DNA from: Sphingomonadaceae bacterium
Lineage (GTDB): Bacteria > Pseudomonadota > Alphaproteobacteria > Sphingomonadales > Sphingomonadaceae
Assembly: GCA_019239785.1 (NCBI GenBank)
Contig: JAFAZM010000254.1
Span: forward strand, 1-11,219
Direction: 5' to 3'
Length of the DNA: 11,219 nucleotides
The notes under the pieces were generated by a model that saw only the letters and a list, made by a program, of their open reading frames with translations, did not search any database and had not been told where the DNA came from. The translations under genes and the position numbers were made by a program. This document shows positions 1 to 5,846 of this stretch, piece by piece; the stretch's first letter is position 1, and each line of letters opens with the position of its first letter.

Positions 1-1
1 G

Positions 2-616
2 GAGGAGTTCGCCATCTCGTTCAAAGCCGGCGAGGTGCCGGTGCGGCTCGCCGTCCCGGGCCGCCACAATGCCGAGAATGCGCTGGCCGCTCTGGCGGCG
101 GCGGAAGCGGTCGGCGTGCCGCTCGCGGAAGGGGCGAAGGCGCTCGCCGGCTTCGCGGGCCTGCGCCGCCGCTTCGAGCTGGTCGGCGAGGCCGGCGGGG
201 TCAGAGTGATCGACGATTTCGGGCACAATCCCGACAAGATCGCGGCGACCCTGCGCACCCTGCACGCTTTCCCCGGGCGGCTGCTGCTCTTCTTCCAGCC
301 GCACGGCTACGGCCCGCTGCGCACGATGAAGGAGGAGCTGATCGCCGGCTTCGCCGCCAACATGGGCGACGAGGACGTGCTGATCATGCCCGATCCGGTC
401 TATTATGGCGGCACCACCAGCCGCGAGGTCGGCAGCGGCGACATTGTCGCCGGCATCGTCGCGAGTGGGCGGAAGGCGGAGCATGTGCCCGATCGCGCAG
501 CCTGCGCGGCGCGGCTGCTTGAGCTGGCCCGGCCGGGCGACCGGCTGATCGTGATGGGCGCCCGCGACGACACGCTGACCGCCTTTGCGGAGGAATTGGT
601 GGACAGGCTCGGATAG
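2..616 (+). CDS. Mur ligase family protein, C-terminal fragment
   Basis: This is the last ~205 residues of an ATP-dependent Mur ligase-family enzyme; the reading frame is open through the left edge, so the ATP-binding N-terminal part is missing. Visible signatures are PGRHNAENALAA (the central/C-terminal domain junction, family form G-x-HN-x-x-NALAA), FAGLRRRFE (family form F-x-G-x-x-RRFE), IDDFGHNPDKI (family form DD[YF]-x-HHP-x-EI) and FFQPHGYGPLR (compare FQPHRYSR of MurC). The family joins an amino acid to a UDP-muramyl precursor in peptidoglycan synthesis or, in relatives such as cyanophycin synthetase, to a peptide chain. The order and spacing are closest to MurC/Mpl, but the usual HHP is HNP here, as in cyanophycin-synthetase-like ligases, so I do not name it murC or mpl. 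No other division or cell-wall (dcw) gene follows it. The family is clear; the substrate is not. Confidence 0.85.
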   Translation, partial: EEFAISFKAGEVPVRLAVPGRHNAENALAALAAAEAVGVPLAEGAKALAGFAGLRRRFELVGEAGGVRVIDDFGHNPDKIAATLRTLHAFPGRLLLFFQPHGYGPLRTMKEELIAGFAANMGDEDVLIMPDPVYYGGTTSREVGSGDIVAGIVASGRKAEHVPDRAACAARLLELARPGDRLIVMGARDDTLTAFAEELVDRLG

Positions 617-631
617 CCCGCCTGCCAGGAA

Positions 632-658
632 CCCTCCGCCTCGAGCGAAGGGGTGTTT
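632..658 (+). terminator. weak putative terminator after the Mur ligase gene
   Basis: Arms CCCTCCGC (632-639) and GCGAAGGG (645-652) pair with one mismatch around a 5-nt loop and are followed by GTGTTTC, a poor T-tract. It starts 15 nt after the Mur ligase stop codon. The position suits a terminator but the T-run is weak. Confidence 0.3.
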
Positions 659-824
659 CAATCAGCGCAAGGGTCACACCGCCAGGATCAACTTCATGCC
701 GACGCAGCCGGCTCGATCACCGCGAAGGTCGGGATTTGCGGTGCCGTCATACGGCGCTAGCATTGTAGGCCCGTAACCGGTCCAGGGCGCTGCTCGCGAT
801 GCGGAAGGCGATCGAGATGTCGAG

Positions 825-1220
825 ATGAGGGCCATTGCGGCGGCAATCGCTCTGTCGATTCTGTTGGCGGGATGCGACCGAAGCGAACCATTCGCGCTTC
901 GGGACGGCTGCTATTATGCCGAGAGCGGCAAGCCGATCCTGAGAGTTCGCGGGGAGGACGGCATCATCCTTACGCCCGAGCCGGCGCCGAGCCCCAACCA
1001 TTTCACACCGGTCCACCGCGTGCATCTGAGCGCTCGAGCCAACCGCGACGGGGCTTATCTCGATGTGGCGCCCGGCTTCTTTTTGACGGATGACGACGCG
1101 GCCGCCACGTCGTCACCGACGAGCCGGTTCGCGATCGACACCCGCGTCACTCCGCCAGTGATCATGGTCAACATGGTAGCTTGGGGCGAGGAGCCCATTT
1201 ACCTGGGCGGGCCCTGCTGA
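825..1220 (+). CDS. small hypothetical lipoprotein
   Basis: A 131-residue protein that I do not recognise. The N-terminus is a short lipoprotein signal: one Arg, a hydrophobic stretch and a lipobox LLAGC with Cys17 as the lipidation site; the next residue is Asp, which in enterobacteria favours inner-membrane retention. The mature part is ~115 residues, polar, probably beta-rich, without repeats or a catalytic signature that I can name. Two further cysteines lie at Cys29 and at the very last residue (GGPC). The start is chosen because it puts the lipobox at a normal distance; the ribosome-binding site is poor (GAG just upstream). It stands alone, 208 nt after the Mur ligase gene and convergent with the unknown gene at 1290-1838. 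A hairpin GCCGT-cat-ACGGC (743-755) lies in the upstream gap and could be an operator half or nothing. The reading frame and lipoprotein nature are fairly secure; the function is unknown. Confidence 0.75.
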   Translation: MRAIAAAIALSILLAGCDRSEPFALRDGCYYAESGKPILRVRGEDGIILTPEPAPSPNHFTPVHRVHLSARANRDGAYLDVAPGFFLTDDDAAATSSPTSRFAIDTRVTPPVIMVNMVAWGEEPIYLGGPC

Positions 1221-1234
1221 GCAGCCCCATGGGC

Positions 1235-1268
1235 CCAAAAAGAAAGCGGCGGGCCGAAGGCCCGCCGC
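1235..1268 (-). terminator. intrinsic terminator of the 1290-1838 gene
   Basis: A perfect 10-bp GC stem (1246-1255 with 1259-1268) closes a 3-nt TTC loop on the minus strand and is followed by TTTCTTTTT (1245 down to 1236-1237). It begins 21 nt after the minus-strand stop codon at 1290. The plus-strand lipoprotein gene ends 25 nt from the stem on the other side and may use the same hairpin, although there is no T-tract in that direction. Confidence 0.85.
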
Positions 1269-1289
1269 AGTCGCTCTAGGAACCTTGGC

Positions 1290-1838
1290 TTACTGGACGA
1301 CCGTCGTGTCGACCTTCTCGACCCATTCGGGGAAGAAGACCGGCTCGCGGTTCGACCAGCCGGGCGCGGTCGCGGCGGCCTCGCTGATCGACTGGAGCAG
1401 GGTGCGCCGGCGGTCGGGATGGAGATGGGGCAGCGCCGAGGCGGCGCAGAAGGCGGCGGGCAGCCAGGGGCGCACGCTCGCCCCGATCAGCCGCTCGTAG
1501 AGGAAGCGGTAGGAGGCGAAGCAGGGCAACCGGTCCTGGCCGAGATCGAACGCTGTCATCGTGATCAAGGGCGTCATCAGCGGCTCCATCGCATCGAGGC
1601 CGCTGTCGTCCGGAACGTAGGAACGGATATGGTCGAGGCGGGCGTAGATGCGCTCCTGGGCGCGGATCGCGGCGGCTTCGGCCGGATCGCGCGACCAGCG
1701 CTTCACCGCATCGCGGCGGCCGAGGCCGATATCGAGCCCGCGGCGGATGTAACGCTGCGTGCCCTTGCCGAAGCCTGCGAACTCCCGCATCTCTGCCAGC
1801 GCCGCCGCACCATTGGCGGGCCGAGTCCTGGTACTCAT
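1290..1838 (-). CDS. hypothetical protein, 182 aa
   Basis: I do not recognise this protein. Start MSTRTRP at 1838 is chosen over an in-frame ATG ten codons upstream (1868) because an AGGAG lies 9 nt before 1838. It has no signal peptide and is predicted soluble. Residues 10-75 are charged and helical (AEMREF, YIRRGLDIGLGRRDAVKRW, EAAAIRAQERIYARLDHIR), the middle is more hydrophobic (PLMTPLITMTAFDLG, about 89-100), and the C-terminal half carries several aromatic residues (RFLYERL, PGWSNREPVFFPEWVEKVD). The spread of codon-position GC and the strong terminator behind it support a real gene. It is transcribed alone, divergently from the histidine kinase gene, and a perfect inverted repeat at 1871-1893 sits 33 nt before its start codon, where a repressor could act on it. 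The function cannot be given from the sequence alone. Confidence 0.75.
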   Translation of the reverse strand: MSTRTRPANGAAALAEMREFAGFGKGTQRYIRRGLDIGLGRRDAVKRWSRDPAEAAAIRAQERIYARLDHIRSYVPDDSGLDAMEPLMTPLITMTAFDLGQDRLPCFASYRFLYERLIGASVRPWLPAAFCAASALPHLHPDRRRTLLQSISEAAATAPGWSNREPVFFPEWVEKVDTTVVQ

Positions 1839-1847
1839 GACCCCACT

Positions 1848-1852
1848 CTCCT
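1848..1852 (-). promoter_or_regulatory. ribosome-binding site deciding the 1838 start
   Basis: AAAGGAGAG on the minus strand has its AGGAG core 9 nt before ATG at 1838. The alternative upstream ATG at 1868 would read through this site. Confidence 0.75.
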
Positions 1853-1870
1853 TTGCCAGCGGGATCATGC

Positions 1871-1893
1871 ACTGGTTCGGCTTACCAACCAGT
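1871..1893. promoter_or_regulatory. operator-like perfect inverted repeat
   Basis: ACTGGTT (1871-1877) and AACCAGT (1887-1893) are exact complements separated by 9 nt, a 23-bp site with the size and shape of a TetR-family operator. It lies 33 nt upstream of the 182-aa gene start and just upstream of its ribosome-binding site, so a bound protein would block that promoter or its early transcript. No regulator of that type is encoded in the window, so the cognate factor is unknown. As RNA it would form only a weak 7-bp hairpin without a T-tract, which makes a DNA-binding role more likely than a terminator. Confidence 0.5.
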
Positions 1894-1915
1894 TAACCAA
1901 AACCCCGCTCCCCGT

Positions 1916-1960
1916 TCAGAATTGAATCAGAGTTCTGAGGGGCTCGCAATCGCAAAACGA
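1916..1960 (-). promoter_or_regulatory. possible promoter of the 182-aa gene, with an inverted repeat
   Basis: On the minus strand TTGCGA is followed after 17 nt by TTCAAT, a 4/6 plus 4/6 match to the sigma-70 boxes. The -10-like box lies inside a second perfect inverted repeat, TCAGAA (1916-1921) with TTCTGA (1933-1938), 11-nt spacer. With the 1871-1893 repeat about 20 nt downstream this gives a promoter/operator arrangement. The rest of the divergent gap (about 1961-2142) shows no convincing promoter for the kinase gene. Confidence 0.3.
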
Positions 1961-2142
1961 GCCGGAAGAAATACGGAGCGCCCGACTGTCGCCGAACGGC
2001 AACAGGGCGGCGGGGCGGATCGGCGGAAAAGCGCGGTCCTTGCGCTGACGGAATGAGCGCGGTCGCCGCGGTTCGCGCTGTTCCGGCCCCGTGACGGCGG
2101 CGAATCCGGCATGCTAAGACGGCGCGGGGTGGGCGAGAATCG

Positions 2143-3441
2143 GTGAGCAGGAAACAACAGAACGGGGCAGGCGGCGACGATTCGGCGCCCTTGCTCGGCG
2201 AGGCCGACGCCTCCGGCTACCGGCGCCCTTTGCCCGGATTTTCGACCAACGCGCCCGCGCTTTCTGCGAACGACGGGGAGGTGGAAGGCTTTTGGACCGC
2301 CCCTGCGCTAACAGGCGGCATGGACAGGTCCCTATCCCAAAGCGAGGTCCGGCGGCTGCCGGATCTCGGCCTCGCGCTGAAGTCGATCGCCGCCTTCTGG
2401 CTGGTCTACATGGCGCTGGTCACCGCCCGCGCGGTGATCGTCCAGTTCCCCAATTTCTGGGAGATGCTGGGCCGGCGCACGGTCGCGGCGGCGGTCGGTT
2501 GCGCGATCACCTTCCTCGTCTATCTGGCGATGCGGATCGTGGCGCGGCGGAGCCTGGCGGTGAAGGCGACCCTCGCCGGCATCCTCTGCCTGCCGGCCGC
2601 GGCCCTGTTCGCCGCGTTCAACTATTTCATCTTCTACGTCTACGCGCCGCTCGACGCCGCCAAGAACGACGATTCGATGCACGGCATGTCGGCGCTGGAG
2701 ATGCTCTGGCGCTCCGTGCTCGAAGGGGCCTTGAGCTGGTACTTCCTGTTTGCCGCCTGGGCCGCGCTCTACGTCGCGATGAGCTATGCCAGGCAGCTGC
2801 GCGCCGCCGACCGGCACAGCGCGATGCTCGCCCGAGAGGCGCAGGAGGCGCAATTGCGGGCGCTGCGCTACCAGATCAACCCGCACTTCCTGTTCAACAC
2901 CCTGAACTCGCTCTCCTCGCTCATCCTCTCGAAGAAGACCGACACCGCCGAGCGGATGCTGATGAACCTCTCCACCTTCTTCCGCGCGACGCTCTCGGCC
3001 GATCCGACCGCCGACGTCGGCCTGGACGAGGAGATCAAGCTGCAGCGCCTCTATCTCGACATCGAGCAGATCCGCTTTCCCGACCGGCTCCATGTCGAGG
3101 TCGACGTGCCCGACGCCCTGCTCTCGACGCGGGTGCCGGTGCTGATCCTGCAGCCGATCGTCGAGAATGCGGTCAAATATGGCGTCGCCCGCTCGCGCAA
3201 GCCGGTGACCGTCCGGATCAGCGCCTATGAGGAGGCCGGCCGGCTGCACATCAAGGTCAAGGACAATGGCGAGATCCTCGCCGCCGCGGAGGACGAGGGC
3301 GGCTCCACCGGAGTCGGCCTCAAGAATGTCTGCGACCGCCTCGGCACCCGCTACGCCGCCCGCGCCGGCTGCCTCGCCGGCCCCGATCCCGACGGCGGCT
3401 ATACCGTCCACATCTACATGCCGGTGATCAGGAATGCCTGA
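2143..3441 (+). CDS. LytS/YehU-type sensor histidine kinase
   Basis: A membrane histidine kinase of the His_kinase (PF06580) type that phosphorylates the LytTR regulator encoded next to it. Residues 1-70 are a cytoplasmic, probably disordered N-terminus. Four hydrophobic helices follow (about 80-98, 113-132, 143-168 and 190-213) with hardly any extracytoplasmic loop, so the signal is probably sensed in or at the membrane. A helical linker (215-243) leads to the phosphoacceptor motif QINPHFLFNTLN with His248. The ATPase domain has the N-box QPIVENAVKYG (337-347), the G1 box VKDNGE (372-377) and the G2 box GVGLKNVCDRL (390-400). Length, 432 aa, is slightly above the usual because of the N-terminal extension. 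The start is a GTG with a poor ribosome-binding site; Met60 (MDRSLSQ) is a possible alternative that would remove the disordered tail. The stop overlaps the regulator gene by 8 nt, so translation is coupled. The inducing signal cannot be seen. Confidence 0.93.
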   Translation: MSRKQQNGAGGDDSAPLLGEADASGYRRPLPGFSTNAPALSANDGEVEGFWTAPALTGGMDRSLSQSEVRRLPDLGLALKSIAAFWLVYMALVTARAVIVQFPNFWEMLGRRTVAAAVGCAITFLVYLAMRIVARRSLAVKATLAGILCLPAAALFAAFNYFIFYVYAPLDAAKNDDSMHGMSALEMLWRSVLEGALSWYFLFAAWAALYVAMSYARQLRAADRHSAMLAREAQEAQLRALRYQINPHFLFNTLNSLSSLILSKKTDTAERMLMNLSTFFRATLSADPTADVGLDEEIKLQRLYLDIEQIRFPDRLHVEVDVPDALLSTRVPVLILQPIVENAVKYGVARSRKPVTVRISAYEEAGRLHIKVKDNGEILAAAEDEGGSTGVGLKNVCDRLGTRYAARAGCLAGPDPDGGYTVHIYMPVIRNA

Positions 3442-4174
3442 AGCAACGCCGATCAAGGTCCTCGTGGTCGACGATGAGCCCCTCGCGGTCGAGCGGCTGC
3501 AATTGCTGCTCGCGCGGGTCGAGGGGGTCACCCTGGTCGGCACCGCCAATGACGGCGAGGGCGCGCTCAGGATCGCCGAGGCGGTCTCGCCCGACGTCGT
3601 CCTGCTCGACATCGCGATGCCGGGGATGGACGGAATCGACGTCGCCCGCGCGCTGTCCGAGAGCGATGTCGATCCGGTAGTGATCTTCGTCACTGCCTTC
3701 GACAATTTCGCGGTCGCCGCCTTCGACGTCGCCGCGATCGACTATCTGATGAAGCCGGTCGATCCGGCCCGGCTGGAGCGCGCGCTCGCCCGGGTCCGCG
3801 ACCATCTCGCCGGCGGCCGCCGCGAGGCCAGGCCCGACACCGGGCATGTCGAGGAATTCTGGGTGCCCGACCATAATGGGCTGGTGCGGATCTCCGCCTC
3901 GGACATCCACCGCGTCACCGCCGAGCGCGACTATATGCGGCTCCATGTCGGCGCGCGCTCCTGGCTGATCCACCGCACGATCGGCAAGCTCGAGGAGGAT
4001 CTCGACCCGGCTTTGTTCATCCGCGTCCACCGCTCGGTGATCCTCCGCCGCGACACGATCACCGGCCTGTTCCGCGACGAGGCCGGCCACTGGACCGCCC
4101 GCCTCTCCGACAGCGGCGAGCAGCGGATCGGCCGGTCCTATGTCGACGACGTGAAGAAGTTCGCGGGGCGCTGA
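3434..4174 (+). CDS. LytTR-family response regulator
   Basis: A 246-residue DNA-binding response regulator, partner of the upstream kinase. The receiver domain (about 7-122) has the acidic pair Asp13-Asp14, the phosphorylation site Asp59 in LLDIAMPGMDG, Thr87 in VTAFD and the conserved Lys107 in MKPVD. The output domain (about 141-244) is LytTR (PF04397), with the typical motifs VTAERDYMRLHVG, WLIHRTIGKLEEDLDP and FIRVHRSVILRRDTI. Proteins of this build bind paired direct repeats upstream of their targets and are often activated by the cognate kinase. Its ATG lies inside the end of the kinase gene (8-nt overlap), so the pair is one operon. No target gene is obvious nearby: the unknown gene at 1290-1838 diverges from the operon, and the exported-protein genes that follow are on the other strand. 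Everything essential is present. Confidence 0.95.
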   Translation: MPEATPIKVLVVDDEPLAVERLQLLLARVEGVTLVGTANDGEGALRIAEAVSPDVVLLDIAMPGMDGIDVARALSESDVDPVVIFVTAFDNFAVAAFDVAAIDYLMKPVDPARLERALARVRDHLAGGRREARPDTGHVEEFWVPDHNGLVRISASDIHRVTAERDYMRLHVGARSWLIHRTIGKLEEDLDPALFIRVHRSVILRRDTITGLFRDEAGHWTARLSDSGEQRIGRSYVDDVKKFAGR

Positions 4175-4247
4175 GCTCGCCCTTCCCCTGTGACGGAACG
4201 CCATTTCGTCCACCTTTCCTCACGACGATGTTCGAGCTGCCCACGGC

Positions 4248-4275
4248 AAAAAAAGGGGCCGCCCGAAGCGGCCCC
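4248..4275 (-). terminator. intrinsic terminator of the 4303-4935 gene
   Basis: Stem GGGGCCGC (4255-4262) with GCGGCCCC (4268-4275), 5-nt loop, followed on the minus strand by seven T (4254 down to 4248). It starts 27 nt after the stop codon of the minus-strand gene. It also lies 80 nt behind the LytTR regulator, which may use the hairpin, although no T-run exists in the plus direction. Confidence 0.9.
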
Positions 4276-4302
4276 ACGACTGCGATCCAATAGCTTCAGC
4301 GC

Positions 4303-4935
4303 TCAGTGCGGTGCGCTTGCCGGCACCACCAGAGCTTGCGGCGCAGGGCGAGCTCCGTCAGGTATGACGAGCGGCACGTCGGAGTCGGTCGTCGCGTTGA
4401 AGCCGGTGCCAACCGGCAAGATGGCGCTCGTCCCGGTTACGAAAAACCCCGCCACCGGCAGCACAACGATCGAGGCCACCACGCCGGCGGTCCCGGTGTC
4501 GCCATGCTCGCTGACGGCCCCGCTGATCGGGATCGTGATACCATTCGCCTGGACCGAGAGCAGCCGCGTTTCAATACGACCGGAGCGGCCCCACATGCCT
4601 TTCCGGCGGATCCGCGTGACCTCGCCGTTGGCGCGACTGCCGCGGGGGATGATTACAATTCCGTTCAACATGACATCCTCGGCCACCTCGAGGTCGAAAC
4701 GGTCGCCGACGCGGTTTTCCTGAGAATGAAGCTGCTGGAGGGTGCGGAGGCGAATGGGCGTGCCCCGCGGCAGCATTGAGTTGCTGGACGGAGACGTCGG
4801 AAGCACCATAACCGCCTGAGCGGGGGCCGGAGCCGCGGGTGCAGCCGCAGGAGTTGCGGCTCCTGAAGTCTGGGCGATCGCCGCGGTTGAGCCGAGGCAC
4901 GCGAACAGGCACACAGCCACGCTGAGTTTTTTCAT
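4303..4935 (-). CDS. exported hypothetical protein, 210 aa
   Basis: A secreted or periplasmic protein of unknown function. MKKLSVAVCLFACLGSTAAIAQ is a standard Sec signal peptide with cleavage expected after AIA (residue ~21). An Ala/Pro-rich linker (27-45) leads to a compact beta-rich domain (about 54-145) with the pattern LPRGTPIRLRTLQQL, NRVGDRFDLEVAEDV, GIVIIPRGSRANGEV, GMWGRSGRIETRL and NGITIPISGAV. I recall similar patterns in anonymous exported bacterial proteins, and it loosely resembles the beta-sandwich of VirB10/TrbI-type proteins, but I cannot name a family. Residues 150-178 are glycine- and valine-rich and hydrophobic. The start at 4935 is favoured over longer in-frame starts by the signal peptide and by a G-run 6 nt upstream. 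A promoter (TTGACT, 16 nt, GATGAT) lies just before it and a strong terminator behind it, so it is monocistronic. Confidence 0.82.
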   Translation of the reverse strand: MKKLSVAVCLFACLGSTAAIAQTSGAATPAAAPAAPAPAQAVMVLPTSPSSNSMLPRGTPIRLRTLQQLHSQENRVGDRFDLEVAEDVMLNGIVIIPRGSRANGEVTRIRRKGMWGRSGRIETRLLSVQANGITIPISGAVSEHGDTGTAGVVASIVVLPVAGFFVTGTSAILPVGTGFNATTDSDVPLVIPDGARPAPQALVVPASAPH

Positions 4936-4941
4936 GGAATT

Positions 4942-4947
4942 CCCCCC
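4942..4947 (-). promoter_or_regulatory. ribosome-binding site deciding the 4935 start
   Basis: AAAGGGGGG on the minus strand ends 6 nt before ATG 4935. It rules against the in-frame starts up to 5049, which would add 38 residues before a clean signal peptide. Confidence 0.65.
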
Positions 4948-4960
4948 TTTGGTGGCGGGC

Positions 4961-4988
4961 ATCATCTTCCGATTACTCAATGAGTCAA
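4961..4988 (-). promoter_or_regulatory. putative sigma-70 promoter of the 4303-4935 gene
   Basis: TTGACT (4988-4983) and GATGAT (4966-4961) are 16 nt apart on the minus strand, matching the -35 box in 5 of 6 and the -10 box in 4 of 6 positions. The predicted start of transcription would leave a leader of about 20 nt. A small palindrome ACTCA-a-TGAGT (4975-4985) overlaps the -35 box and could be an operator. Confidence 0.45.
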
Positions 4989-5070
4989 GTGTATTGGAGT
5001 TGTTCGAGAACGTTGCCCACGCGGTAATCAGGTTCCGCATACCCAACACTCAACAGCGCAAGTGCAATCG

Positions 5071-5110
5071 AAAATAAAAGGGAGGCGGCGATGGGGCATC
5101 GCCGCCTCCC
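5071..5110 (-). terminator. intrinsic terminator of the UrcA-family gene
   Basis: A perfect 14-bp stem (5080-5093 with 5097-5110) with a 3-nt loop, followed on the minus strand by TTTTATTTT (5079-5071). It begins 26 nt after the stop codon at 5137. It separates this gene from the exported-protein gene downstream. Confidence 0.92.
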
Positions 5111-5136
5111 AACGGAGCCTTGCTGCTTCGGTGGGC

Positions 5137-5493
5137 TCAGAACGCAGCTTGGCTCACACTCGAACGCGCGCTCGCATAATCGACGCCGCTGCGCAAAGCG
5201 GCCTCGCGCTGGCCGCGGGCGGCGGCGATCGCGTCGTCGCGACAGGCGCGGCTCAGCAACGACATGTTGAGGTCGCGCATGTCCTGGCCGCAGGCGAGGG
5301 TCGCGGCGCGGAAGACGCGGCGATCGAGCGCCGCGCGGCCGGTCGGGCTGGCGAGGTTGAGATCGCTATAGGGCACCTGGATCGTGACGGAGGTCGATAC
5401 GGCCTGGGCCGCGGCCGGCGCAACGGCGACCGTCAGGGTGAGCGTCGCGGCCGCGGTGGCGGCCAAGGCGAGGAGGGTCGAACGGACATTCAT
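5137..5493 (-). CDS. UrcA family protein
   Basis: A small exported protein of the UrcA family (TIGR04433), which is widespread and often multi-copy in sphingomonads and caulobacters; its function is not established. Residues 1-30 form a signal peptide (hydrophobic Ala/Leu/Thr core, cleavage expected near APAAAQ). The mature part shows the family pattern: VTIQVPYSDLNLASPTGRAALDRRVFRAATLACG (residues 36-69), then a second cysteine at SRACRDDAI. Cys68 and Cys84 probably form a disulfide. Length, 118 aa, is typical. The start at 5493 is set by AGGAG 8 nt upstream; a GTG directly before it (5496) is an alternative that adds one residue. It is monocistronic with its own terminator and is divergent from the cell-wall hydrolase gene, with a 353-nt gap between them. 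Confidence 0.88.
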   Translation of the reverse strand: MNVRSTLLALAATAAATLTLTVAVAPAAAQAVSTSVTIQVPYSDLNLASPTGRAALDRRVFRAATLACGQDMRDLNMSLLSRACRDDAIAAARGQREAALRSGVDYASARSSVSQAAF

Positions 5494-5846
5494 CACACAA
5501 GCTCCTGTTCCGGCCGGGGGCGGCCGTGGGTTCGGGGTTTGCGGCCCGTGCGGTTCGGCGGGGGAACCTTCGCCGTACGGGCCGCTGCAGCGCGTTTCGC
5601 CGTTGCGCGCCTCCTTCGCCTCCTGCTTTCGACCATCATGCGCCTGATTTCGGCCAATGCGCGCCCGGTTCGACGAAGCGCGGCAGCCTCTCGACCAGGG
5701 TAGAGCCGGGCGTGTGGAATCGGCCGCCGGTAATCAATCCTCCACCTCTGTCCCCTATTGGGACGCGCCGAAATGGAGGGGGGCGAAGCGCCCGCAGATC
5801 GATTATCTGCGCCTCGAGAGGCCTCGTTTCGGGCGGAAAAGCGGGC
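5494..5846. other. divergent intergenic region between the UrcA and SleB genes
   Basis: No convincing gene is seen in these 353 nt. An inverted repeat with one mismatch (5542-5553 with 5573-5584, core CGGCCCGT/ACGGGCCG) lies in the probable leader of the UrcA gene. Three small perfect hairpins stand in a row just before the hydrolase start: GGGCG/CGCCC (5781-5793), GCAGAT/ATCTGC (5794-5810) and GCCTC/GAGGC (5811-5822). I see no strong sigma-70 boxes for either gene. The hydrolase frame is open back to 5526, but that stretch is low-complexity Arg/Gly/Pro without similarity to the enzyme and I treat it as non-coding. Confidence 0.5.
5502..5506 (-). promoter_or_regulatory. ribosome-binding site of the UrcA-family gene
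   Basis: AGGAG on the minus strand lies 8 nt before ATG 5493 and supports that start rather than the adjoining GTG. Confidence 0.75.

Noticed and set aside
747..1025. Minus-strand frame overlapping the small lipoprotein gene
   Set aside because: No ribosome-binding site or recognisable domain, whereas the plus-strand frame has a proper lipobox signal.
2332..3705. Long minus-strand open frame (457 codons) opposite the histidine kinase
   Set aside because: It is the antisense of the kinase and regulator genes, which have complete domains; the translation is an unstructured run of Arg, Gly and Asp typical of GC-rich antisense frames.
3428..4213. Minus-strand open frame opposite the LytTR regulator
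   Set aside because: Shadow of a regulator gene with every conserved residue; no independent domain or ribosome-binding site.
5003..5037. EcfG-like general stress promoter (GGAAC ... CGTT) upstream of the 4303-4935 gene, minus strand
   Set aside because: The spacing is 19 nt, not the expected 16-17, and a better sigma-70-like pair lies closer to the gene. A similar GGAAC near 9370-9377 has CGTT only 10 nt away.
5526..5846. N-terminal extension of the cell-wall hydrolase frame back to 5526
   Set aside because: The extension is compositionally biased and would bury the lipobox-bearing signal peptide that begins at 5847.
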